Assembly (NCBI RefSeq): GCF_019970045.1
Contig: NZ_JAHXYI010000012.1
Location: 61,621-125,620, forward strand
Direction of reading: 5' to 3'
Length of the DNA: 64,000 nucleotides
Source of the DNA: Chryseobacterium sp. GVT01B
GTDB lineage: Bacteria > Bacteroidota > Bacteroidia > Flavobacteriales > Weeksellaceae
Positions 8,642 through 16,080 of this stretch are shown here, piece by piece. Position 1 is the stretch's first letter, and each line of letters opens with the position of its first letter. The translations under genes and the position numbers were made by a program. The notes below the pieces were generated by a model, which saw only the letters and a list, made by a program, of their open reading frames with translations, did no database searches and was not told the DNA's origin.

Positions 8642-9646
8642 ATGAAAAAACTATTATTTGGAGCTTTTATGCTCAGCGTAATGTCTGCATGTAACAATGA
8701 CAACATCACCAATCAAAATGAAAACACAACTGACGAAGCAGTAACTACAGCAGGCTTTGCTCAAAGAGGCTGTGCTTCTGAAGAAATCAGACAGGAAGCA
8801 TTGAAAAAAAGTCCTGAACTTCAGCAAAGATTTGCGGCATTAGAAACCAATACAGAAAAATTCGCCAATGATATAAAGTTTGGAAAAGTTCTGGCTGATG
8901 GTACTGTAGAAATTCCGGTTGTAGTGAATGTGATTTACAAGACTACAGCTGAAAACGTTTCTGACGCAAGAATTGCTGAGCAAATTGCAGTATTAAATGC
9001 TGACTATTCCGGCACCAACAGTGATGCCAGCAAAATTCCAACTGAATTCCAGACCGTAAGCTCTGGTGACACAAAAGTAAAATTCAGATTAGTAAATACT
9101 GTTAGAAAGTCTACTTCAAAAACCAGCTGGGCTACCAATGATGATATGAAAAAAGCGTCTAAAGGAGGAATTGACGCGACCAATCCTACCAATTATTTAA
9201 ATTTATGGGTTGTAAGCAAAATGACCAGCCAGGGACGTACAATTCTCGGATATGCAACTTTCCCTGAATCTGCAGGTTTATGGAATGACGGTGTTGTAAT
9301 TGCTGCTCCATATTTTGGAAAGACAGGAGCTTCTTCACCTTTCAACCTGGGAAGAACAGCAACACATGAAGTAGGGCACTATTTAAACTTAAGACACATC
9401 TGGGGAGATGCTAATTGTGGAAACGACCTGGTAAGTGATACTCCTACACAGACTACGGCAAATTACGGAAAACCTTCCTATCCTCTATACAATACTTGCA
9501 GCGGTGTACAAAGATCTGTAATGTTTATGAACTATATGGATTATGTAGATGACGCAGCTATGTTCATGTTCTCTTCAGGACAAAAAACAAGAATGCAGTC
9601 TGTAGTAGCCTCTTCTGGTGCCAGATCAGGATTAAGAGTGTATTAA
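8642..9646 (+). CDS. M43-family zinc metalloprotease lipoprotein, copy 2
   Basis: The 334-residue paralogue of the 4546 gene starts MKKLLFGAFMLSVMSAC, a lipobox with Cys17. A low-complexity Asn/Thr linker follows, then a conserved block around VLADGTVEIPVVVNVIY, the zinc motif HEVGHYLNLRHIWGD and the Met-turn VMFMNYMDYVDD. The C-terminus SGARSGLRVY is shared with copy 3. All predicted zinc ligands and the catalytic Glu are kept, so the enzyme should be active. It is closest to copy 3 in both coding and flanking sequence, which indicates duplication of the complete transcription unit. Likely surface-exposed; substrate unknown. Confidence 0.9.
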   Translation: MKKLLFGAFMLSVMSACNNDNITNQNENTTDEAVTTAGFAQRGCASEEIRQEALKKSPELQQRFAALETNTEKFANDIKFGKVLADGTVEIPVVVNVIYKTTAENVSDARIAEQIAVLNADYSGTNSDASKIPTEFQTVSSGDTKVKFRLVNTVRKSTSKTSWATNDDMKKASKGGIDATNPTNYLNLWVVSKMTSQGRTILGYATFPESAGLWNDGVVIAAPYFGKTGASSPFNLGRTATHEVGHYLNLRHIWGDANCGNDLVSDTPTQTTANYGKPSYPLYNTCSGVQRSVMFMNYMDYVDDAAMFMFSSGQKTRMQSVVASSGARSGLRVY

Positions 9647-9671
9647 AATTTAAATCTCCTTTAAAATATTT

Positions 9672-9705
9672 AAAATCTATCTCCAATTGAGATAGATTTT
9701 TTTAT
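9672..9705 (+). terminator. Terminator of M43 copy 2
   Basis: A 12-bp stem AAAATCTATCTC / GAGATAGATTTT with a CAATT loop and a T-run. Its core resembles the terminators of copies 3 and 4. The following 330 bp up to 10037 are AT-rich promoter-side sequence without a gene. Confidence 0.85.
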
Positions 9706-9980
9706 TCATATTCTATTTAGCCCAAACAAAATTATAAAAGATCATACAGGAACGAATCAGTTCAACTACTTTTTAAGATCAATTCTTAGATTAATTTATA
9801 AAAAGCCTTCTATAAATCATGAAGAAAACAAAATTATTTACATTAAAAAACACATATAAATGTTCAGCATAAAACAATTAATCAAAATTGATTAAAATTC
9901 AAAACAAATCACATTTAAATAACAAATAATCAAACAAAATATGTTTTATATAATTATTTATCAATAATTCAACAAAATAA

Positions 9981-10014
9981 TTTGCATATTAATTTCAAAT
10001 AATATAATTTCACA
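9981..10014 (+). promoter_or_regulatory. Conserved promoter module of M43 copy 3
   Basis: This is the same 34-bp block as at 8585-8618, identical in sequence and at the same distance from the start codon. The downstream leader also matches (ATGATTTTGAT directly before the ATG in both). Confidence 0.6.
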
Positions 10015-10037
10015 TCGTAAACAAAAATGATTTTGAT

Positions 10038-11042
10038 ATGAAAAAACTATTATTTGGAGCTCTTGCTCTTGGATTAATGTTTTCATGTAATAATGACAAC
10101 ATGTCCAGCCAAAATGAAATGGATCCAGCTACAACACCTTCTGTAACAGCTGAGTTAAATAGAAATTGTTTTTCGGAAGAAATAAGACAAGAAGATTTAC
10201 AAAAAAGCCCGGAACTAAGACAGAGGTTTACAGAACTGGAAGCCAACACAGAAATGTTCTCCAAAAATACCCAACTTGGAAAAGTTCTTACTGACGGCAC
10301 CGTTGAGATTCCTGTTGTTGTCAATATTCTATATAGTAATGATGCCGAGAATCTTTCTGATGCAAGAATTGCTGAGCAGATTGATGTATTAAATGCTGAT
10401 TATAGCGGAACCAATACGGATGTAAGCAAAATACCAACAGAATTTCAATCAGTAAAGGCAGGTGATGTAAAAATAAAATTCAGACTAGCTAATACTGTTC
10501 GTAAGGCAACCACAACTACAAGCTGGGTACGAGACACCATGAAAAAATCTTCCAGCGGAGGAATAGATGCCACAAGCCCTTCAAATTATTTAAATATCTG
10601 GATCGTAGGTAAAGTAGTAAGCACTGATGGAAGAACCATTCTTGGCTACGCCACATTCCCTGAGTCTGCCGGATTATGGAATGATGGAGTTGTAATTCCT
10701 GCACCATACTTTGGAAAAACCGGAGCGGTAACTAATTTCAATCTTGGAAGAACTGCCACCCATGAAGTGGGACATTATTTGAATCTAAGACATATCTGGG
10801 GGGATGCAAAATGCGGAGATGATCTTGTAGCTGATACTCCTACACAGACCTCTGAAAATTACAACACTCCAAGTTACCCACTTTATAATCGTTGTAGTGG
10901 TAAAAACAGATCGGTAATGTTTATGAATTATATGGATTATGTAAATGATGCAGCAATGTTTATGTTTTCGGCAGGACAAAAAACAAGAATGCAGGCTGTA
11001 GTAGCCTCTACTGGTGCCAGATCCGGATTAAGAGTGTATTAA
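10038..11042 (+). CDS. M43-family zinc metalloprotease lipoprotein, copy 3
   Basis: The 334-residue protein has the lipobox LMFSC (Cys17), the zinc motif HEVGHYLNLRHIWGD and the Met-turn VMFMNYMDYVND. It is very similar to copy 2 throughout, including the last ten residues. Divergence is concentrated in the Asn-rich linker after the lipobox and in the segment before the zinc site. It is probably monocistronic, since it carries its own promoter block and terminator. Function as for copy 2; a different substrate range among the copies is possible but not visible. Confidence 0.9.
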   Translation: MKKLLFGALALGLMFSCNNDNMSSQNEMDPATTPSVTAELNRNCFSEEIRQEDLQKSPELRQRFTELEANTEMFSKNTQLGKVLTDGTVEIPVVVNILYSNDAENLSDARIAEQIDVLNADYSGTNTDVSKIPTEFQSVKAGDVKIKFRLANTVRKATTTTSWVRDTMKKSSSGGIDATSPSNYLNIWIVGKVVSTDGRTILGYATFPESAGLWNDGVVIPAPYFGKTGAVTNFNLGRTATHEVGHYLNLRHIWGDAKCGDDLVADTPTQTSENYNTPSYPLYNRCSGKNRSVMFMNYMDYVNDAAMFMFSAGQKTRMQAVVASTGARSGLRVY

Positions 11043-11065
11043 GACATATGTTTAAATTATATTGT

Positions 11066-11099
11066 AAAAGTCTATCCCAAATTTGGGATAGACTTTTTT
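11066..11099 (+). terminator. Terminator of M43 copy 3
   Basis: A 15-bp perfect stem (AAAAGTCTATCCCAA / TTGGGATAGACTTTT) followed by T residues. The 380-bp gap that follows is AT-rich with no gene; parts of it (around 11330-11375) resemble the 9830-9880 leader, so it is a duplicated upstream region. Confidence 0.85.
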
Positions 11100-11479
11100 A
11101 TACCCCTTTATAGATTAAAATTCAGAATACCATTCTATTACCAGCTCAGTAATTTATCTAATAAAAAGCCTGGAATAAACTATATTATTTTATTTCAAAA
11201 ACATATAATCCAGTAAAAAAAACTAAAAATGAGAATAATGCATGAAACACATCACTTTAATTATATTCTTAAGATATTTTCATTAACAGATTTTCAATGA
11301 AAAATATCCTACAAATTATATAGAGTATAAAATTATTTACACTTAAAAACACACTTATGCGTGAAATATAAAACAAATCAATGCAATTAATTAAAATATA
11401 ATAAATACTATAATAAGTTACGATAAACATAATTAAAACAACCTTTGAATAAACATTTGTTAAATATTTTGTAAAATTA

Positions 11480-11513
11480 TTTGCATATCAATTTTAAAAA
11501 ATATAATTTCACA
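11480..11513 (+). promoter_or_regulatory. Diverged promoter module of M43 copy 4
   Basis: The block matches those of copies 2 and 3 with a few substitutions (TTTGCATATCAATT at its start). It ends 27 bp before the chosen ATG at 11541, which supports that start over an in-frame ATG at 11481 that would lie inside the promoter. Confidence 0.55.
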
Positions 11514-11540
11514 CCCTCAACCAAATTATATTATAACGAT

Positions 11541-12554
11541 ATGAGAAAATTCTTATTCGGAGCCCTGGTTCTGGGCTTTATGTCGGCATGCAACTCCGAC
11601 AACTTAAGTAATCAAAATGAAACGCCTCTGGATCAGGAAGCTTCTGCTCCAAGCGCTCTTAAAAGAAGCTGTCCTTCGGAAGGAATAAGACAGGCAATGC
11701 TTCTGAAAAATCCTGCACTAAAACAAAAAATGGCCGATATTGAATTCGGTACTGAAAAATTTACTGAAAATCTTAAATTAGGAAAAGTTCTGGCAGATGG
11801 AACCGTTGAGATTCCGGTAGTTTTTAATGTAATTTACAACACTTCTGCTCAAAATGTTTCTGATGCAAGAATCGCAGAACAAATTGCAGTACTGAATGCT
11901 GATTATGGTGCTACCAATTCTGACATTAATAAAATTCCTTCAGCATTTCAACCTTCGGCTGCAGGAGATGTAAAAATCCGTTTTAAATTAGTAGCTACCA
12001 ACCGTAAACAAAGTACAAAAACAGGCTGGAGATCTGATCTTGAGCAAATGAAAAAGGCAAGCACAGGGGGAATTGATGCTACTGATGTAACTAAAAATAT
12101 GAATATATGGGTTGTTAACTCAATCCTTGATGAGAATAACCAACCAGGAACTTTAGGCTATGCTTATTACCCTGAAAATGCAGGACAATGGTATGATGGT
12201 CTTGTAATAGGATACCAATATATCGGAAAAACCGGTGCTTCTGCTCCATTCAACCTAGGTAGAACAGTAACGCATGAAGTAGGACACTACCTGAATCTGC
12301 CACACCTTTGGGGATCATCTGATACAGGATGCCAAACAGATTACTCTAATGATACACCTGTGTCTCCAGGCCCTAACTACGGGAATCCTACTTATCCTCT
12401 GAACAGAGTTTGTGGAGGGGTAAGCCGTTCTCAGATGTTCATGAACTATATGGATTATGTAGATGACAAATCTATGGTAATGTTCTCAGCTAATCAAAAA
12501 ACAAGAATGCAGGCTGTGGTAGCAGCATCAGGGCCAAGATCTGGCTTAAGATAA
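11541..12554 (+). CDS. M43-family zinc metalloprotease lipoprotein, copy 4
   Basis: I start the gene at 11541 (MRKFLFGALVLGFMSAC), which gives a lipoprotein signal peptide with Cys17 and a 337-residue product. The zinc motif is HEVGHYLNLPHLWG, followed by a small insertion with an extra Cys (SSDTGCQTDY), then the Met-turn QMFMNYMDYVDD. It is the most diverged of the three promoter-sharing copies and lacks the final VY. Catalytic residues are intact, so it is likely an active surface protease with altered specificity. Confidence 0.88.
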   Translation: MRKFLFGALVLGFMSACNSDNLSNQNETPLDQEASAPSALKRSCPSEGIRQAMLLKNPALKQKMADIEFGTEKFTENLKLGKVLADGTVEIPVVFNVIYNTSAQNVSDARIAEQIAVLNADYGATNSDINKIPSAFQPSAAGDVKIRFKLVATNRKQSTKTGWRSDLEQMKKASTGGIDATDVTKNMNIWVVNSILDENNQPGTLGYAYYPENAGQWYDGLVIGYQYIGKTGASAPFNLGRTVTHEVGHYLNLPHLWGSSDTGCQTDYSNDTPVSPGPNYGNPTYPLNRVCGGVSRSQMFMNYMDYVDDKSMVMFSANQKTRMQAVVAASGPRSGLR

Positions 12555-12593
12555 TTAGCCAATCAGCTGAATATTATAAAAACATTAAAATAG

Positions 12594-12623
12594 TCTATCT
12601 CAATTTTTGGGATAGATTTTTTT
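12594..12623 (+). terminator. Terminator of M43 copy 4
   Basis: TCTATCTCAA pairs with TTGGGATAGA (one T-G wobble) and is followed by seven T residues. The stem core matches those after copies 2 and 3. Confidence 0.75.
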
Positions 12624-12660
12624 AATATTTTTACGCGACTTAAATTTCAGCACCACTACG

Positions 12661-14073
12661 ATGAAAAAATTAGCATTAGCATCAGGAATACTATTGCATC
12701 TATACTGTATAAAAGCACAGGATACTATCCAAATTAAAACACAGGATACTATCCGATCCCGAAATCTTATGGAAGATATTGTGCTTGTCAATTCCACCGG
12801 TTGTGTATTTCAGCAGAAAATACAATTTTTCAAAAAGGAGTGGGTGAAAAAGTCAGTGGCTCCTGCCCTTCTTTTCACGGCGGCTGCTGCAACATGGGGA
12901 GAAAAAGAGAATATCCGTGAAGTAAGAAACCGCTATCTTCCTAATTTCAAGGTCAAATTTGATGATTATCTTCAGTATGCTCCGGCTGCAACTGTTTACG
13001 GATTAAAACTGGCAGGTGTAAAAGGCCGGAATAATATTGGGCGAGCAACTTTGTCTTATGGTACAAGTTTAGTCATCATGGCTATTTTAGTTAATTCTAT
13101 TAAGTATACAGCAAAAGTTGAGCGTCCGGATGGTTCCAAAAACAATTCATTTCCATCAGGACATGCTGCAATGGCTTTCACCAATGCAAGTTTTTTACAT
13201 AAGGAATATGGTATGGTAAATCCAGCCTACAGTATTGCAGGGTATGGTTCTGCAGCTATTACCGGACTTGGCCGGAATTTAAATAACAGACACTGGGTTC
13301 CGGATATTCTTGCCGGAGCTGGTATCGGGATTATATCCACAGAGCTCGGGTATTTTTTTATTGATAAAATTTATAAGAATAAAGGGGATAATTTAAGTAT
13401 CTTATCCAGAATACAAGGAAATGATTATCCGTCTTTTCTTACTCTGAAGATGGGAACCGCATTGGGTACAACCAATTTCCTGAGGGAATCTGAACTGGAT
13501 GACAAAAAACAAGTAGGTTTTGAAGGCGGACTGGAAGGGGCCTATTTCTTTGCAAAAAAATGGGGTGTGGGTGCAGATGTTACCTTCAGCAGCTTCCCTA
13601 TTAAATCTCAGAGAATAACTTTTGATGACGGACAGGATTTTGGCAACCATGAAATTAAAACACAATCCATGGGCTTTCTGGCTGCAGGGATTGGACCTTA
13701 TTTTTCTCATGAGTTCTCAGATAAATGGCTGCTTACATTAAAGTTAACCGGAGGATATGCTGCTACTGCCAGTGGAAAGGTATTTGTAAAAGGAGACGAT
13801 GTAGACGCTCCTAATCACGAACTTCAGATAGCCCGATACAAGCCTAAACCGGCTTTCCGTTGGAATACAGGAGCAGCGATGACTTATAAGTTCAATCCGG
13901 GACTGGGGCTCACTTTCTATACAGATTACAATCAGATCAACTCTACAATCCGTTATCACTTCAGTGATGAGATCAAGGAAAGTGCTGAGCTGGATCAGGA
14001 GCTTAACAACCTGATTGCCAAAGAAAAAATTAATTATATTACAGTCGGTTTAAGATTAACTGCCTATTTTTAG
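12661..14073 (+). CDS. PAP2-family phosphatase fused to an outer-membrane beta-barrel-like domain
   Basis: The 470-residue protein has a signal peptide ending near CIKAQ (residue 20). Residues about 60-235 carry the three PAP2 phosphatase motifs: KVERPDGSKN, SFPSGHAAMAF, and GLGRNLNNRHWVPDILAG with the catalytic His. The C-terminal half (about 255-470) is made of alternating hydrophobic strands (GVGADVTFSS, LLTLKLTGGYAA, YITVGLRLTAYF) and ends in Phe, as outer-membrane barrels do. The likely role is dephosphorylation of lipids or isoprenoid phosphates at the periplasmic face. It follows the M43 array after that array's terminator. Confidence 0.82.
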   Translation: MKKLALASGILLHLYCIKAQDTIQIKTQDTIRSRNLMEDIVLVNSTGCVFQQKIQFFKKEWVKKSVAPALLFTAAAATWGEKENIREVRNRYLPNFKVKFDDYLQYAPAATVYGLKLAGVKGRNNIGRATLSYGTSLVIMAILVNSIKYTAKVERPDGSKNNSFPSGHAAMAFTNASFLHKEYGMVNPAYSIAGYGSAAITGLGRNLNNRHWVPDILAGAGIGIISTELGYFFIDKIYKNKGDNLSILSRIQGNDYPSFLTLKMGTALGTTNFLRESELDDKKQVGFEGGLEGAYFFAKKWGVGADVTFSSFPIKSQRITFDDGQDFGNHEIKTQSMGFLAAGIGPYFSHEFSDKWLLTLKLTGGYAATASGKVFVKGDDVDAPNHELQIARYKPKPAFRWNTGAAMTYKFNPGLGLTFYTDYNQINSTIRYHFSDEIKESAELDQELNNLIAKEKINYITVGLRLTAYF

Positions 14074-14078
14074 AATAC

Positions 14079-14105
14079 AAAAGCCTTCAGAATCTGAAGG
14101 CTTTC
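14079..14105. terminator. Bidirectional terminator between convergent genes
   Basis: An 11-bp stem AAAGCCTTCAG / CTGAAGGCTTT with a 3-nt loop lies between the PAP2 gene (plus) and the M1 peptidase gene (minus), with A/T runs on both sides. Confidence 0.8.
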
Positions 14106-14108
14106 ATT

Positions 14109-15974
14109 TTATAAGTTTTTCTGATTATTTTCCGGAGTATAATCCATAAACAGATCTCCATCCAGCTTTACAGATTTCACTTTCTTCTTAATAGGAATCA
14201 CAAGATCGGTCAGTTTCTGATCTTTTTCCCAGACAGAAGGAGAGAAATGCAGCTTTTCTGTAGTCCCGTCTTCGTATGATAACAGGGCATCAAATGGGAT
14301 TGCAAATCCACCTACATTGGCTATGTTTACAGTAAGCATATCATTAATCTGGGATGCACCTGTTACTTTTAGATCAATATAATTATTGGTATAAAACCAA
14401 TTTTGGAAGAACCAGTTCAGATTTTTTCCTGACCCTGTATTCATAGAGTTGAAATAATCCCATGGAACCGGATGTTTTCCATTCCAGTTGTCCATATAAT
14501 GATGTAATGCTTTTTTGAAGAGTTCGTCTCCTAAATAATCTTTCAACGCCAGATAAGACAAAGAAGCTTTTACATAGGAATTATTTCCATATCCGGAACC
14601 ACTCACCTGTGTACTCATCGTAATCACCGGTTGATCCTGCTCTGCAGATGGGTCATTAATCCATTTTTTAACACGGAAGTTTTTATAAAATTCTTTGGCT
14701 GCTTCTTCACCATTTTCATCAATTCCTATAAGATATTCCAGAGTAGTTGCCCAGCCTTCATCCATAAATGCATATCTCGTCTCGTTGATTCCCATATAAA
14801 AAGGGAAATAGGTGTGAGCAATTTCATGATCTGCCGTCAGTCTTGCATCCTGAAGATCATCAGGAATACTGGTATCATTGATCATCATTGGATATTCCAT
14901 ATCAGCAAATCCTTGAATAGCGGTCATTACGTTATAAGGATATTCTACTCCCGGCCAGTTTTTAGAGAACCAATCAATGTTATAACGCATCCAGTCGACA
15001 TAATGCTCAAAATCTTTTGCACCGTTTTTATATCCTGCCTGAACGCTCGCTCTTTTCGATTTTAACTGAACACTTGAGGCATCCCACACATAATGGTTGC
15101 TCATTGCAAAACAGAAATCTGTAATGTGACTGGCTTTAAATTTCCAGACATTCCATTTATTGGGTTTGGTTACTTTCCCGGATTTCATTTCCTGCTCTGT
15201 AGCAATATGCATTACTTTATCGCTTTTTAATGAAGCTTTATATCTTTTTAAATACTCCGGCTGAAGTACTGCTTCCGGGTTCAGAAAATCTCCGGTTGCC
15301 CAGACTACAAAATTTTTAGGTGCTGTGATGGCAAAACTGTAGTCGTTGAAGTCATTGTAAAACTCCTGTCTGTCTGAGTGTGGAAGCATATCCCATCCGT
15401 TATAATCATCATACACGGAAATTCTTGGAAAAGAATAAGCAACATAGAATGTTTCCGGATCTATCTGACCTTCTCTTCCACTCTGTACTGAAAGCGGATA
15501 TTCCCATTCAATTTTTACTTCAGCTTTTGATTTAGGCTTTAAAGCTGTTTTTAATTTTACTTTTTCAACGGTACTCCAATCGTCACTGTTGACCTCATAT
15601 TTTGTTCCGTTTACAATGAAAGATTTAATCTTAAGTCCTGAAGACAGAAAATCTTTAGACACAAATCCCGATCTTGGTGACTGTGGTTTATGAAGGTTAT
15701 TCACAAATCGAATAGCCAGTTCATTCAGATTATCCGGGCTGTTGTTCGTATAGACAATTGTTTCTTTTCCGAAAACCATTTTGGTATTGGCATCCACTTT
15801 CACATCCACATTATATGCTCCCTTATTCTGCCAATAGTTTTTACCTGGTGCTCCGGAGATATCGCGGGTCCCTTTTTCATACGCTTTTTTGATATTCCTC
15901 GGCATATAGAGTTCCTGTGCAGACAATTGCAGCAAGGAAACGACCATCAGCATTCCGGAAAAAATTTTCTTCAT
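14109..15974 (-). CDS. M1-family metallopeptidase, exported
   Basis: I start at ATG 15974 (MKKIFSGMLMVVSLLQLSAQ), which gives a normal signal peptide; an in-frame ATG 27 bp upstream would spoil it. The 621-residue product has the M1 zinc signature HEIAH (383-387) followed 18 residues later by Glu406 in MDEGWATT. The substrate-side motif is FADMEYPMM, a variant of GGMEYP. It is an exported aminopeptidase-type enzyme in the periplasm or at the surface. A second M1 enzyme is at 26288. No operon partner is evident. Confidence 0.9.
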   Translation of the reverse strand: MKKIFSGMLMVVSLLQLSAQELYMPRNIKKAYEKGTRDISGAPGKNYWQNKGAYNVDVKVDANTKMVFGKETIVYTNNSPDNLNELAIRFVNNLHKPQSPRSGFVSKDFLSSGLKIKSFIVNGTKYEVNSDDWSTVEKVKLKTALKPKSKAEVKIEWEYPLSVQSGREGQIDPETFYVAYSFPRISVYDDYNGWDMLPHSDRQEFYNDFNDYSFAITAPKNFVVWATGDFLNPEAVLQPEYLKRYKASLKSDKVMHIATEQEMKSGKVTKPNKWNVWKFKASHITDFCFAMSNHYVWDASSVQLKSKRASVQAGYKNGAKDFEHYVDWMRYNIDWFSKNWPGVEYPYNVMTAIQGFADMEYPMMINDTSIPDDLQDARLTADHEIAHTYFPFYMGINETRYAFMDEGWATTLEYLIGIDENGEEAAKEFYKNFRVKKWINDPSAEQDQPVITMSTQVSGSGYGNNSYVKASLSYLALKDYLGDELFKKALHHYMDNWNGKHPVPWDYFNSMNTGSGKNLNWFFQNWFYTNNYIDLKVTGASQINDMLTVNIANVGGFAIPFDALLSYEDGTTEKLHFSPSVWEKDQKLTDLVIPIKKKVKSVKLDGDLFMDYTPENNQKNL

Positions 15975-16080
15975 AATGACCTTTTTAAAGATAGGTGTCA
16001 AAAATAGCGAAAATGTGACATCAAGGGATCATTTCTTTTGCAATAATATTTTATTATAGTTCGTTTTATAGTAAATTATT

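Noticed and set aside
11481..11540. Upstream ATG for M43 copy 4
   Set aside because: It lies within the promoter block shared with copies 2 and 3 and would hide the lipoprotein signal peptide.
4546..12623. M43 array as a mobile or genomic island
   Set aside because: There is no transposase, integrase, attachment site or tRNA, and the codon and base composition is like the neighbours. Tandem duplication explains it.
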